DNA from: Paracrocinitomix mangrovi
GTDB taxonomy: Bacteria > Bacteroidota > Bacteroidia > Flavobacteriales_D > Crocinitomicaceae
NCBI RefSeq assembly: GCF_019740355.2
Contig: NZ_CP091819.1
Location: forward strand, 2,480,001-2,544,000
Length of the DNA: 64,000 bases
Direction: 5' to 3'
Shown: positions 45,728-55,617 of the stretch, in pieces
Layout of the letters: every line of letters starts with the position of its first letter
Numbering within the stretch: the stretch's first letter is position 1
Program-made: the position numbers and the translations under genes
Notes under the pieces: generated by a model
The model's input: only the letters and a program-made list of their open reading frames with translations
The model's database searches: none
Told to the model about the DNA's origin: nothing

Positions 45728-45756
45728 TTGATCAACTATACGTTTATCTAAATTTA
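45728..45756 (+). promoter_or_regulatory. Candidate promoter for the outer-membrane barrel gene
   Basis: TTG at 45728-45730, 18-nt spacer, TAAATTTA at 45749-45756 (one mismatch to TAnnTTTG), about 29 nt before the TTG start. Confidence 0.45.
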
Positions 45757-45785
45757 TGCGTTAAGCATTTTACAAAAGAAAATTT

Positions 45786-46850
45786 TTGAAAGCACTATCT
45801 AAAATATTGATCCTTATTGCTTTGGTTTTCTCAACCCAATTGGCCTTTTCACAAGAAGATACCACAAAGGTGAATCCAAAAGTTACCGTTATAAAAAATG
45901 ACGGAGCAACATACACTGGAACTATTGAAAAAGATGATGCCAGAGAAATATTGTTGAGATCAGATCAAGTAGGTTTAATGTATATCCCTAAACACTTGAT
46001 TAAGGAAATCAAACCTTTTAAAGAAGAAGCAGAAGAGGAAGTTGTTAAGGAAACAACGGTAGTAGATACTGTTAAAGAAGAAGTTGTAGAAATTGAAAAG
46101 GAAGAACCTATAGAAGTTGATCCAAAAACCAAAAAAGAGGTACATCCGGATGATACCATAACTTATGCTAATTATCATTCTACAAAAAACATTTATTCAG
46201 ATAACGCATTTCCATTGAGAAAGGGAGAAGCTTATTTAAAAACAACTTTTGTAGGAATAGAAGGTGGACTACCATTGACCAAAAACTGGTCTGTAAGTGC
46301 AATAGCCTCATTTTTTGGAGCACCGGCTGCGCTTAAAACCAAATTTAGCTTTCCTGTTTCAGATGAATTCAGGATGTCTTTAGATGCAGGTTATGGTACT
46401 ATGGCATTTGGCACATGGTTAGGAAGAGGAATTAGAGATGGTGCAGGATTTATGTCTTTTACTGCAACATTTGGAGACAGAATAAACAACTTTTCTGTAA
46501 AAGGAGGTTACGTATTTATTCATGAATACTGGAACAATGGTTTTACCTGGGACCCTAACACACAAATGTTCATTCCAATTCAAGCAGATATGGCATATCA
46601 CCACGGACCTTTTATTAATGTAGGAGGACAGTATGCTTTCACAAATTCTTCATCATTGGTTTGTGATGCTACAGCAGTTTTGATTGAAAATTCTTTTGGT
46701 ATGTCAGTTGGAGCTTCAGTAAGATTTGGAAAAAGTCCGAAAAATAAATGGCTATTGGGTGGTTCTTTATATGTAGTAGATGGCTTTTTCTCTCCTATTC
46801 CAATGCCGCACGTTTCTTACACATATATCTTTCCTGCAAGAAAACCTTGA
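45786..46850 (+). CDS. Outer-membrane beta-barrel-like protein, unknown function
   Basis: 354 aa, TTG start with signal peptide about 1-22 (VFSTQLAFSQ). An N-terminal part (about 30-75) resembles a small beta domain (VTVIKNDGATYTGTI), then an acidic Glu/Val-rich linker (about 75-115), then about 230 residues of alternating, aromatic-ended strands (FPLRKGEAYLKTTF ... PHVSYTYIFPARK) that fit an outer-membrane barrel. Family not recognised. No terminator is obvious before the tRNA gene. Confidence 0.7.
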   Translation: MKALSKILILIALVFSTQLAFSQEDTTKVNPKVTVIKNDGATYTGTIEKDDAREILLRSDQVGLMYIPKHLIKEIKPFKEEAEEEVVKETTVVDTVKEEVVEIEKEEPIEVDPKTKKEVHPDDTITYANYHSTKNIYSDNAFPLRKGEAYLKTTFVGIEGGLPLTKNWSVSAIASFFGAPAALKTKFSFPVSDEFRMSLDAGYGTMAFGTWLGRGIRDGAGFMSFTATFGDRINNFSVKGGYVFIHEYWNNGFTWDPNTQMFIPIQADMAYHHGPFINVGGQYAFTNSSSLVCDATAVLIENSFGMSVGASVRFGKSPKNKWLLGGSLYVVDGFFSPIPMPHVSYTYIFPARKP

Positions 46851-46858
46851 TATAAATA

Positions 46859-46889
46859 TTGCGATAACCAAAAAAACTATTTAAATTTG
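46859..46889 (+). promoter_or_regulatory. Promoter of the tRNA-Leu gene
   Basis: TTG (46859-46861), 20-nt spacer, TAAATTTG (46882-46889), an exact fit to the Bacteroidota TTG / TAnnTTTG arrangement. Predicts a leader of about 80 nt. Confidence 0.7.
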
Positions 46890-46978
46890 CGCGCCCGTCT
46901 GAATTTTTACTGTTTCAGATATTTAGGCGAGCCCCAAAAGCGTTTGGGAAAAATGATCAGCAAATGATCTATATTATT

Positions 46979-47060
46979 GCGGGTGTGGTGAAATTGGTAG
47001 ACACGCTAGACTTAGGATCTAGTGCCGCGAGGTGTGTGGGTTCGAGTCCCTCCACCCGCA
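46979..47060 (+). tRNA. tRNA-Leu, anticodon UAG
   Basis: 82 nt class II tRNA. Acceptor stem GCGGGTG (46979-46985) pairs with CACCCGC (47053-47059), discriminator A; anticodon stem CTAGA/TCTAG encloses loop CTTAGGA with anticodon TAG; long variable arm; T-loop GGTTCGAGTCC. The 3' CCA is not encoded (genomic CAT follows). Confidence 0.96.
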
Positions 47061-47065
47061 CATTG

Positions 47066-47118
47066 TGGTCCCATCTCATTCCGATTTGAGTCGGGATTGG
47101 AGGGGACCATTTTTTTTT
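47066..47118 (+). terminator. Rho-independent terminator of the tRNA-Leu transcript
   Basis: Outer stem TGGTCCC (47066-47072) / GGGACCA (47103-47109), with a further imperfect inner stem, followed by nine Ts. Confidence 0.9.
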
Positions 47119-47169
47119 CGCACAAGTTGCGATTGTAATGCAAATTTTAATTGTTCAAAAAAGTAAAGT

Positions 47170-48504
47170 ATGAACGTAGTTGAGGAAAAAATTGATGCGC
47201 TAAATGCAGTTTTAAGAGTGAAAATTGCTCCTGAAGACTATGCAGATAAGGTAGAAAATACCTTAAAAGATTACCGTAAACAGGCAAACATGCCCGGATT
47301 CAGACCTGGAAAAACTCCAATAAGTCTTATCAAAAAGAAATACGGTAAAGCAGTATTAGCAGAAGAATTGAATAAAGCGGTGAGTCAATCACTTCATGAT
47401 TTTATTACTTCAAATAACATCAATATTTTAGGAAATCCACTTCCTAAAGAAGATGAAGAGGTAAAAGGTGATTTTGACAATCCAACTGAGTTTGAATTTG
47501 TATATGAGATTGGAATCACTCCTGAATTCGATCTTAAATTATCTAAGAAAAATAAATTCGAGCACCTTACTGTAAAAGTAGACAAGGACATGCTTGATAA
47601 AGAAGTTGAGAACCTTGCCAGAAGATACGGAAAACTAGTTTCTGAAGAAGCTGTTGGTGAAAGAGATATGGTGATGGGTGAGTTCACTGAAGTAAAAGGT
47701 GAAATCAAAAACAACTCAACTATTTCAATGGAATACGTTGAAGATAAAGCCACTCAAAAGAAATTTATTGGTGCAAAGGTTGGTGATGTAATCAACATTG
47801 ATCCTAAAAAAGTTTCAAAAGGTGAACAAGACATGGCTTCTATGTTGGGTATCACTGAAGAAGAAGCGGCAGGACTGAAATCTAAATTCGACTTTAAAAT
47901 CACTGAAATCAAAAGAATGATTCCTGCTGATGTGAATCAAGAACTTTTTGACAAATTATTTGGTGAAGGAAATGTGAAGTCTGAAAAAGAATTGAGAGAG
48001 AGAATTGAAGCAGACTTAAAAAACATGTTTGCCAACGATTCTGATCGTATATTGAACCAAAAAATGGTAGATGAATTAGTTGACAAAACTAAAGTTGATT
48101 TACCTGAAGAATTCTTAAAGAGATGGATTTTAGCATCTGCAAAAGAGGAAATAACTTCTGACCAAATTGAAGCTGATTTTGATAACTACAAGAAAAGCTT
48201 GAAATGGCAGTTGATTCAGAATAAAATCATCAAAGACAACGACATTAAGGTTGATCCACAGGAGGCAGTTGATTACACAAAAAGTTTGTTGGTTAATCAA
48301 TACGCTCAATACGGCATGCCTGCTCCGGATGATGAGCAATTAGACGGACAAGCTAAAAACGTGTTGTCAAATCAAGAAGAAGCAAATAGAATTTACGATA
48401 ACTTGTACAACAACAAAATAATGGCTCATTTGAAAGAGGCTGTTACTTTGACTGAAAAAGCTTTGCCTTACGAAAAGTTTATTGAGCAAGCTTATAGCAA
48501 CTAG
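47170..48504 (+). CDS. tig: Trigger factor
   Basis: 444 aa ribosome-associated chaperone. N-terminal ribosome-binding domain with the signature PGFRPGKTP (about 39-47, the GFRxGxxP motif); a diverged PPIase-like middle domain (about 155-240); a long helical C-terminal arm domain. The PPIase part lacks an obvious FKBP active-site pattern, as in other Bacteroidota trigger factors. Followed by a strong terminator, then clpP and clpX, the common tig-clpP-clpX order. Confidence 0.96.
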   Translation: MNVVEEKIDALNAVLRVKIAPEDYADKVENTLKDYRKQANMPGFRPGKTPISLIKKKYGKAVLAEELNKAVSQSLHDFITSNNINILGNPLPKEDEEVKGDFDNPTEFEFVYEIGITPEFDLKLSKKNKFEHLTVKVDKDMLDKEVENLARRYGKLVSEEAVGERDMVMGEFTEVKGEIKNNSTISMEYVEDKATQKKFIGAKVGDVINIDPKKVSKGEQDMASMLGITEEEAAGLKSKFDFKITEIKRMIPADVNQELFDKLFGEGNVKSEKELRERIEADLKNMFANDSDRILNQKMVDELVDKTKVDLPEEFLKRWILASAKEEITSDQIEADFDNYKKSLKWQLIQNKIIKDNDIKVDPQEAVDYTKSLLVNQYAQYGMPAPDDEQLDGQAKNVLSNQEEANRIYDNLYNNKIMAHLKEAVTLTEKALPYEKFIEQAYSN

Positions 48505-48540
48505 TTATCTAGAATAAATTTTCTGGACTTTATACTTTAA

Positions 48541-48573
48541 AATAATACCTATCTTTATAGGTATTATTTTTTT
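48541..48573 (+). terminator. Rho-independent terminator after tig
   Basis: 12-bp perfect stem AATAATACCTAT (48541-48552) / ATAGGTATTATT (48557-48568), loop CTTT, then T-run. Separates tig from clpP. Confidence 0.9.
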
Positions 48574-48590
48574 GCAATTTATTTAAGCCA

Positions 48591-49262
48591 ATGTATAATA
48601 AAGACGAATTTAGAAAATACGCTGTAAAACATCAGGGGATAAGCAGCAATACAGTTGATAGTTACATGTCAACAATCACATCCATGACTCCATATATCTT
48701 GGAAGAAAGACAATTAAATGTTCAGGCAATGGACGTTTTCTCAAGATTGATGATGGACAGAATCATCTTTTTAGGGACAGGAATTGATGATCAAGTAGCA
48801 AATATCATAACAGCACAGTTGTTGTTTTTGGAATCAACAGATCCTAAAAAAGACATACAGATTTACATGAACTCACCAGGAGGTAGTGTATATGCGGGAT
48901 TAGGAATTTATGATACTATGCAATTTATCTCTCCTGACGTAGCAACAATTTGTACAGGTATGGCAGCTTCAATGGGAGCGGTATTATTGTGTGCTGGAGC
49001 AAAAGGAAAAAGAGCTGCATTGCCTCACTCAAGAGTAATGATTCACCAACCTTTAGGTGGAGCTCAAGGACAAGCGTCTGACATTGAAATTACAGCTAGA
49101 GAGATTTTAAAGTTGAAAAAAGAGCTTTACGAAATCATTGCAAAGCACTCAGAAAATGATTACGATAAAGTTTACCAAGATAGTGATAGAGATTACTGGA
49201 TGATTGCTGAAGAAGCAAAAGAATACGGTATGGTTGATGAAGTTTTGAGTAGACAAAAATAA
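48591..49262 (+). CDS. clpP: ATP-dependent Clp protease proteolytic subunit
   Basis: 223 aa serine protease forming a 14-mer barrel. Catalytic Ser127 ([11 protein letters not shown]) and His152 (VMIHQP), with Asp further on in the DRDYWM region. N-terminal ~25 residues include a likely propeptide. The clpX ATG follows the stop by 1 nt. Confidence 0.98.
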   Translation: MYNKDEFRKYAVKHQGISSNTVDSYMSTITSMTPYILEERQLNVQAMDVFSRLMMDRIIFLGTGIDDQVANIITAQLLFLESTDPKKDIQIYMNSPGGSVYAGLGIYDTMQFISPDVATICTGMAASMGAVLLCAGAKGKRAALPHSRVMIHQPLGGAQGQASDIEITAREILKLKKELYEIIAKHSENDYDKVYQDSDRDYWMIAEEAKEYGMVDEVLSRQK

Positions 49263-49263
49263 G

Positions 49264-50493
49264 ATGGGTAAAGACGAAAATATCAGTTGTTCATTTTGTG
49301 GGAGAGCAAAGGTTGATACCGGCATTTTAATAGCTGGTTTAACCGGTCATATATGTGCTAATTGTATTGAACAAGCTCATGGTATTATCGAAGAGCAAAA
49401 AAAGCACGATCACGCGCAACAGGTAAATCACGATTTTAGATTACTTACTCCACAACAGATCAAAGAAGAACTGGATGAGTATGTAATTGGTCAGGATGAC
49501 GCTAAAAAAGTGTTGGCTGTATCTGTTTACAATCACTACAAAAGATTGTCTTTAGTGGATAATCAAAGTGATTTTGAAATTGATAAATCTAACGTGATTT
49601 TGGTGGGAAGAACCGGAACCGGTAAAACGCTTTTGGCTAAGACCATTGCTCGTTCATTGAACGTGCCTTTTTGTATTGCTGATGCTACTGTTTTAACAGA
49701 AGCGGGATATGTAGGAGAAGATGTTGAATCAATTTTATCAAGATTACTTCAAGCTGCAGATTACAATGTAGAAGCTGCTGAAAAGGGAATCGTGTTCATT
49801 GATGAGATAGATAAAATTGCCAGAAAATCTGACAATCCTAGTATTACAAGAGATGTATCGGGCGAAGGCGTGCAGCAAGCCATGTTAAAATTGTTGGAGG
49901 GGACAGAAGTTAACGTTCCACCACAAGGAGGTAGAAAGCACCCTGAGCAAAAAATGATCAAAGTAAATACCAAAAACATCTTATTCATTGCCGGAGGAGC
50001 CTTTGATGGAATCGAAAAACTCATAGCACGTAGGCTTAACACTAACGTGATAGGATTCTCATCAAAAGATGAAAAAACTGACACTGAAAACTTACTACAA
50101 TACGTTATACCTTCTGACATCAAAGAATTTGGATTGATTCCTGAATTAATTGGTAGAATGCCTGTGTTGACTTATTTGGATCCATTAGATGAAAAAGCTT
50201 TAAAGCGCATCTTAACAGAACCAAAAAACGCATTGATCAAGCAGTATATTCAACTATTCAATTTAGATAATATCGACCTTAAATTTGATGCAGATGTTTT
50301 TGACTTTATTGTTGAAAAAGCGTTGGAATACAAACTTGGAGCAAGAGGTTTAAGATCAATTTGCGAAGCGATTCTAAATGATGCCATGTTTGAATTACCA
50401 TCTAAAAAAGACACTACTGAACTTAGAATTACATTAGAATATGCTGAGTCCAAATTTGCAGGTTCAAAAATGGCGCAGCTTAAAATCGCTTAA
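49264..50493 (+). CDS. clpX: ATP-dependent Clp protease ATP-binding subunit ClpX
   Basis: 409 aa AAA+ unfoldase that feeds substrates to ClpP. Zinc-binding domain with Cys9, Cys12, Cys31, Cys34; Walker A GRTGTGKT (115-122); Walker [11 protein letters not shown]; sensor and pore loops ([14 protein letters not shown]). ClpP-docking region LIGRMPV. Coupled to clpP. Confidence 0.99.
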   Translation: MGKDENISCSFCGRAKVDTGILIAGLTGHICANCIEQAHGIIEEQKKHDHAQQVNHDFRLLTPQQIKEELDEYVIGQDDAKKVLAVSVYNHYKRLSLVDNQSDFEIDKSNVILVGRTGTGKTLLAKTIARSLNVPFCIADATVLTEAGYVGEDVESILSRLLQAADYNVEAAEKGIVFIDEIDKIARKSDNPSITRDVSGEGVQQAMLKLLEGTEVNVPPQGGRKHPEQKMIKVNTKNILFIAGGAFDGIEKLIARRLNTNVIGFSSKDEKTDTENLLQYVIPSDIKEFGLIPELIGRMPVLTYLDPLDEKALKRILTEPKNALIKQYIQLFNLDNIDLKFDADVFDFIVEKALEYKLGARGLRSICEAILNDAMFELPSKKDTTELRITLEYAESKFAGSKMAQLKIA

Positions 50494-50495
50494 TT

Positions 50496-51461
50496 ATGGA
50501 TAAAAACAAAATTGCCGTAGTTGATTACCATGATTACACTTCAGGTGATCCGGAAAAAAGAGCTCGTTTTATTCAAGAGTTTGGAGATTCATTCTCTAAC
50601 ATGGGTTTTGCCATTGTTAAAAACCATGGAGTAAGTGAAGAACTTAAAGCCAAATTATTTGAAGTTTCAAAAGCTTTCTTTGCATTACCTGATGATGTAA
50701 AGAAGCAATATGAAGATGAAGCAAATCATGGACAAAGAGGGTACATTTCAAAAAATAAAGAAAGTGCAAAAGGCCAATCTGTTCCTGATATAAAAGAATT
50801 TTATCACATTGGTCAAACTGTTACAGATGGTGATCCAATTAAAAGTGAATATCCAGACAATATCTTTCCTGATGTAATTGCTGAATTTGAAGCAGTTACT
50901 CAAAAAGTATATCAAACATTTGAGCAAACAGGTAGAAATTTACTGCGTTCAACTGCACTGTATCTAGATTTACCTGAGACTTATTTTGACGATAAAATCC
51001 ACAATGGGAATAGCATTTTAAGATTGTTGCATTACTATCCTGTAAAAGACAAATCGCAAATTCCTGCCGGAGCTGTTAGAGCTGCTGCTCATGGTGATAT
51101 CAACTTAATTACACTGTTAATGGGTGGATCTGCTGATGGACTAGAAGCACAAACTTTAGATGGTGAATGGATTCCGGTAAGCCCTGCAGATGATGAGATT
51201 GTGATTAACATTGGAGACATGTTAGCGAGATTAACAAACGATAGATTGAGATCAACTCAACACAGAGTTATCACACCAAGAGAAGAGTCATGGTTAACAC
51301 CAAGATACTCTACTCCGTTTTTCTTGCACCCAAGATCAGATATGGATTTGACATGTTTAGACACTTGTATCTCAGATGAAAATCCTAAGTTGTATGAAGA
51401 TATGACAGCAGGTGAATTCCTAACAGAAAGACTAATTGAATTAGGATTGAAAAAAGCCTAA
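50496..51461 (+). CDS. 2-oxoglutarate/Fe(II)-dependent oxygenase, isopenicillin-N-synthase-like
   Basis: 321 aa with the double-stranded beta-helix of plant-type 2OG oxygenases. N-terminal DIOX_N part (about 1-140, FAIVKNHGV); iron ligands His-x-Asp in AAHGDINLITLL (about 189) and a distal His in RSTQHRV; Arg/Ser of the RYSTPFF motif bind the co-substrate. No beta-lactam genes are nearby; in Bacteroidota the substrate is unknown. It starts 2 nt after clpX, so it is very probably in the clpPX transcript. Confidence 0.9.
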   Translation: MDKNKIAVVDYHDYTSGDPEKRARFIQEFGDSFSNMGFAIVKNHGVSEELKAKLFEVSKAFFALPDDVKKQYEDEANHGQRGYISKNKESAKGQSVPDIKEFYHIGQTVTDGDPIKSEYPDNIFPDVIAEFEAVTQKVYQTFEQTGRNLLRSTALYLDLPETYFDDKIHNGNSILRLLHYYPVKDKSQIPAGAVRAAAHGDINLITLLMGGSADGLEAQTLDGEWIPVSPADDEIVINIGDMLARLTNDRLRSTQHRVITPREESWLTPRYSTPFFLHPRSDMDLTCLDTCISDENPKLYEDMTAGEFLTERLIELGLKKA

Positions 51462-51481
51462 TCCAATTCACATAAAATATC

Positions 51482-51512
51482 AAATCCCACCCAATGCGGT
51501 GGGATTTTTTTT
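51482..51512 (+). terminator. Rho-independent terminator (copy 1 of an identical 31-bp pair)
   Basis: Stem AATCCCACC (51483-51491) / GGTGGGATT (51498-51506) then eight Ts. The whole 31 bp recurs unchanged at 54370-54400. Confidence 0.93.
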
Positions 51513-51539
51513 GCTACATGTTAAAAGTTTATACTTTTA
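51510..51539 (+). promoter_or_regulatory. Candidate promoter for the large T9SS protein
   Basis: TTTG (51510-51513, in the terminator tail), 18-nt spacer, TACTTTTA (51532-51539; one mismatch to TAnnTTTG), 15 nt before the ATG. Confidence 0.4.
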
Positions 51540-51554
51540 AGCAAAATTTTAATT

Positions 51555-54365
51555 ATGAAACATTTAACCCAATTACTGCTTCTATTTATTCCATTTCTTT
51601 CGTTGAGTCAATCGAGTATTTCAAAAGGATTTAACTATACAGGAACATCCGCCATAAGTGGTGCATACATTGAAAAAGACCTCACTAATAATGAGTTTTA
51701 TGTGTCTACTCAAAAACAAAACGCTACAAACACTTTTGTCACCATTACTAAACTAAGTGAAAATGGAAAAACACTATGGTCAACTAAACATGATTTTCCG
51801 GCTTTATACATATCGGCTTTAAGCGGTTTTTTTGATATCAAAATTGTAGGCTCCTATTTATATACCGGTCATCTTTTGTCTACATCTCCTTCTGCCAATT
51901 CAATCAAAATTTTAAAGTTTGATATGAGTGGTAATTACGTAGATGAACTTGATATTACAACCGCCAACGGTTTTTACAGAAGAAAATCAGAAATGTCAGT
52001 TACTGATAATGATAAACTCATTTTTGCTGCACAGTTAAACGGAAGTAATACCGTACTCACATATTTAATTGATCCCGTAACCATGACTGTTGCTAACAAT
52101 GTTGTTACCGGAGCTTCTTCAGATGGAGCAACACAAGATTTTAGAATGTTTTGGACAGAAAATGACGGAGATAACAACGTCATTGCCTTCAATAGAGCGG
52201 ATTCTATTAGGTTTTTTAAGTTAAACAATGTAGGAGTAGCTATTGATAGTTTTAGTATTTATTCTCCTAACGCAGATTTGGCTGACTTTGCTATCAATGG
52301 AAATAACTATGAAATGGTTTTGAACACAACGACTACACCATCTGTTCCAGCTGACAATCCGGTTATTGTTAAAACTATTTCAAATACCGGATCCGCCATA
52401 ACTGACTTCTCATTCGATCCTATGGCTCCTTATCAGTATTCAGATATTGCCCTTGATCAAAATGGGGATTATCTAGTGTCTTGCCGTGGACCTTGGGCTG
52501 GAGTGAACACTACTAATAGTGCAATTATTAAAATCAATAGTTCAGGAATTCAACAAGAATTTTCTATTGAAGAAACAAAATTGTGTGAAATTGATATAAC
52601 CGCTTCAAACATATTTTCCTCTGGAATAGAAGCTGATATAGTGAATGATTGTCAGGAAGATCATGAAGGATTGACATTTATTAAATATGAAGAAAACTCA
52701 ACGCCAGAATTAAATATTGCTTCTCCGCATATGAAACTTGAAAACAATAATATTGAAGCCGTTATTTCTTCATGTGGTAGCAATTTTCAAGACACTTACA
52801 ACGGAATCAATGGTTATTTAGTGAATGGTACTGATGCCATTTATAGATCAGTATTGCATATATGTGGTGTTGATCAAATGGGTCAAATTCATTCCTCTTC
52901 TCAAAATTACTACGAGGTTTATGCCGCCGGCCCTGTCACAAATCAAACAGATTATGTACAAACAGAAAGAGATAAATGGGACAGGGTTTGGATAATCGAC
53001 AAACAACAAATTGATGCACATATTTTAGCTTTTCAAACAGGAGATGCTTCTTATAAAATTCCAGAAGTGATTCTTAATTGGCCAGCACATGGTGATGTAA
53101 GCAAAGGACAATTGGCAAATTTGGCCAGGTATAAGGATATAAACAGCAATGGAGTTTATGAGCCTCATGAAGGTGAATATCCATTGATAAAAGGAGATTA
53201 CTGTGCACTTTCAATTTACAATGACTTTAATACTGATACTGCCAACAATTGTATTTTATCTACCGACAGAATGAATGTGCAGATTTCAGAATATCAGTAT
53301 GGATTTCAATGTACTGGTGACTCTGCCTTGCAAAACACATTGTTTACTTATTATGAGATAATTAATTTATCAGCTAATGACTATGATTCTACTGTTATTG
53401 GTCATTACAATGACTTTGATGTTGCACAAGTATTTGCCAATTATGTAGGAACAGATCCTTCAAGAGGGATGACCTATTCATGGTATACTCAGTTTGATTC
53501 TATCCATCAGTCCTATGTTATTTTAGGTGCAAATATGATGGCAGATGGCTTTGATAATCCATATGGCATAGGAGCTCTAGAAAGTGTAAATGGAATTGGA
53601 TTTGGTGACGGAATTGAAGATAATGAAAGAATGGGAATGACTAATTCTATGTACTTCAATGCAGGTGGAGGCGTTACAGGAGATCCCAGCACAGTATCTG
53701 ACTATTTTAGTTATTTGTATTCAATTTGGAAAGATGGAACTCATGTTACTTATGGAGGAACAGGCCACAATAGTTCCGGAATTGAAAGTGATTATTTCTT
53801 TCCTGGAGGAGACGACACTTTGTTTGGGGGGACTAGCGGCACAGACCCGGGTGGAGATTGGTCAGAAGTAGGTGAAAGCAATCCGGCAGGAGACAGAAGA
53901 ATTATTGGATCTGTAGGACCAATTTCATTTGACATGCAAGACACATTATTTTTTGATATTGCCTATGTGTCAGGAGTAAAAAATTCAAGTGGGTTAAGCA
54001 GTCATGAAATACTGGATGAAAACGTAGATTCATCTCGAGCTTATTTTATTGACAACACAACACCTTGCGGTCAAGATTTTGATTTCTATGCTCCTTTTGA
54101 TGGACCTTATCCTTCAATTGGGTTTGAAGAAAATGTTGCTACACTTTTAGTTTATCCAAATCCTACAAAAGGCAATTTGACCGTTCAAAACATCAAGGAA
54201 AATAGCACCCTAATAATATACAATTCAAATGGTTCAATATTGTATGTTAACCAAAACGTATCTAACGGAATTGTTTTAAATGTCAACGATTACGCTAAGG
54301 GCTTATATATACTGGAGATTAGCTCAGATCAGAGCACTGAACGAATTAAATTCATCAAACAATAA
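51555..54365 (+). CDS. Large secreted protein with T9SS type A sorting domain
   Basis: 936 aa; signal peptide about 1-19 (LLLLFIPFLSLSQS). The N-terminal ~390 residues are beta-rich and repetitive (possibly a propeller); the middle region (about 400-830) has Asp/Gly-rich stretches typical of Bacteroidota surface proteins; the last ~80 residues (VYPNPTKGNLTVQNI ... KGLYILEISS) are a type A sorting domain. No enzyme motif recognised. The gene has its own candidate promoter and is bracketed by two identical terminators. Confidence 0.88.
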   Translation: MKHLTQLLLLFIPFLSLSQSSISKGFNYTGTSAISGAYIEKDLTNNEFYVSTQKQNATNTFVTITKLSENGKTLWSTKHDFPALYISALSGFFDIKIVGSYLYTGHLLSTSPSANSIKILKFDMSGNYVDELDITTANGFYRRKSEMSVTDNDKLIFAAQLNGSNTVLTYLIDPVTMTVANNVVTGASSDGATQDFRMFWTENDGDNNVIAFNRADSIRFFKLNNVGVAIDSFSIYSPNADLADFAINGNNYEMVLNTTTTPSVPADNPVIVKTISNTGSAITDFSFDPMAPYQYSDIALDQNGDYLVSCRGPWAGVNTTNSAIIKINSSGIQQEFSIEETKLCEIDITASNIFSSGIEADIVNDCQEDHEGLTFIKYEENSTPELNIASPHMKLENNNIEAVISSCGSNFQDTYNGINGYLVNGTDAIYRSVLHICGVDQMGQIHSSSQNYYEVYAAGPVTNQTDYVQTERDKWDRVWIIDKQQIDAHILAFQTGDASYKIPEVILNWPAHGDVSKGQLANLARYKDINSNGVYEPHEGEYPLIKGDYCALSIYNDFNTDTANNCILSTDRMNVQISEYQYGFQCTGDSALQNTLFTYYEIINLSANDYDSTVIGHYNDFDVAQVFANYVGTDPSRGMTYSWYTQFDSIHQSYVILGANMMADGFDNPYGIGALESVNGIGFGDGIEDNERMGMTNSMYFNAGGGVTGDPSTVSDYFSYLYSIWKDGTHVTYGGTGHNSSGIESDYFFPGGDDTLFGGTSGTDPGGDWSEVGESNPAGDRRIIGSVGPISFDMQDTLFFDIAYVSGVKNSSGLSSHEILDENVDSSRAYFIDNTTPCGQDFDFYAPFDGPYPSIGFEENVATLLVYPNPTKGNLTVQNIKENSTLIIYNSNGSILYVNQNVSNGIVLNVNDYAKGLYILEISSDQSTERIKFIKQ

Positions 54366-54369
54366 ATTA

Positions 54370-54400
54370 AAATCCCACCCAATGCGGTGGGATTTTTTTT
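54370..54400 (+). terminator. Rho-independent terminator (copy 2 of an identical 31-bp pair)
   Basis: Same sequence as 51482-51512, with stem, loop and eight-T tail identical. Ends the T9SS gene 5 nt after its stop. Confidence 0.93.
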
Positions 54401-54413
54401 AGATTAGCAAGGA

Positions 54414-55562
54414 ATGAAAAACAGTAAAATATATCTCTACTCATTTGGTTTTATAGCCGTTATGCTGCTATTATTCTATTTGTTAGGATCTATTTTATTG
54501 CCATTTGTGATAGGTTTAATGCTGGCGGCAATCTTGAATCCTTTAGTTAAAAAAGTACAAAGGTTGATACCAAATAGAAATTTAGCCGTAACCAGCTTAC
54601 TCGTTTTGACCTTTGCCGTATTTACCTCTGTTTTATACATTTTTGGTAACGAGATTGTCAAAGACATTCAAAGACTGAATGGTGCCTTTGTAACATTTGC
54701 AGATGACCATCACGAGCAAATAGATGAAACCAATGCAGAAATCAGATCCTTTCTTCAGCAGATTTATAACACAGATCAAGTTCAAGAAGGAATCCATACA
54801 ATTGAAAATGAATCTGATTCATTACAGGCCACAGCTTTAGACAATTTACAAACCGCACTTTCAGGAATCAGTTCTTTTATAGGATCATCAGATAACAGTC
54901 CAGAAGAAGTTAAGGAGGTGGTGAACCTCAATTGGATGGCTATTTTTCTGGGATCCATCATTTACTTCCTTTACATTATTTACACCTTCAATTATTTTGA
55001 AGAAAAATACCAAAAGTACTTTGATGGCAATTTAAAGAAAATGCAGTTTATCAAAGATTTCATAAGTGATTTCAAGCGCATTTTTCTCAACTATTTTGGA
55101 AAAAGAACTGAAGTGGTAGTGATTTGTTTTGCCGTGTTCTTAATCACCTTTTTGATAGTTGACCTGCCGGGTGGGATTATAATAGCATGTATTGCAGCTA
55201 TTTTATGTTATATACCACATTTTCATTATTTGGCTTTGATTCCAATATCTTTAGGGTGCTGGGTATTGTCAATGGAAACAGGAACGGGATTTTTTGTATA
55301 CCTGGGTAGTATAGCAGGTGTTTTTGTTGTTGTTTCTGTACTGGAAGAATTACTTTTTACGCCTAAAATCATGAAGGATTACAATGGATTAAATCCGGCC
55401 ATTATGATTCTTTCTTTTGCATTATGGAGCCATTTGTTTGGCACCGTTTTAGGAACTTTAATAGCACTGCCACTTACTACTGTTATATTAATCTATATAG
55501 ACAGATTACTGGTACATACTAAAGAAGTGTTGATAGAAGAAAATGAACAAGTAAATATTTGA
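54414..55562 (+). CDS. AI-2E family transporter (PerM-like permease)
   Basis: 382 aa polytopic membrane protein with about eight helices: two near the N-terminus (about 10-65), a charged soluble stretch (about 75-160), then the rest. The C-terminal LPLTTVILIYIDRLL and the region GLNPAIMILSFALWSHLFGTVLG (as GLNPAIMIL and LWSHLFGTVLG) match PF01594. Members export small molecules or sodium; the name does not prove autoinducer transport. Confidence 0.9.
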   Translation: MKNSKIYLYSFGFIAVMLLLFYLLGSILLPFVIGLMLAAILNPLVKKVQRLIPNRNLAVTSLLVLTFAVFTSVLYIFGNEIVKDIQRLNGAFVTFADDHHEQIDETNAEIRSFLQQIYNTDQVQEGIHTIENESDSLQATALDNLQTALSGISSFIGSSDNSPEEVKEVVNLNWMAIFLGSIIYFLYIIYTFNYFEEKYQKYFDGNLKKMQFIKDFISDFKRIFLNYFGKRTEVVVICFAVFLITFLIVDLPGGIIIACIAAILCYIPHFHYLALIPISLGCWVLSMETGTGFFVYLGSIAGVFVVVSVLEELLFTPKIMKDYNGLNPAIMILSFALWSHLFGTVLGTLIALPLTTVILIYIDRLLVHTKEVLIEENEQVNI

Positions 55563-55617
55563 AGTAAGACAAAAAATTACTTGCTTTAATTTGAATGAAT
55601 AATCGTATTTTCATTTC

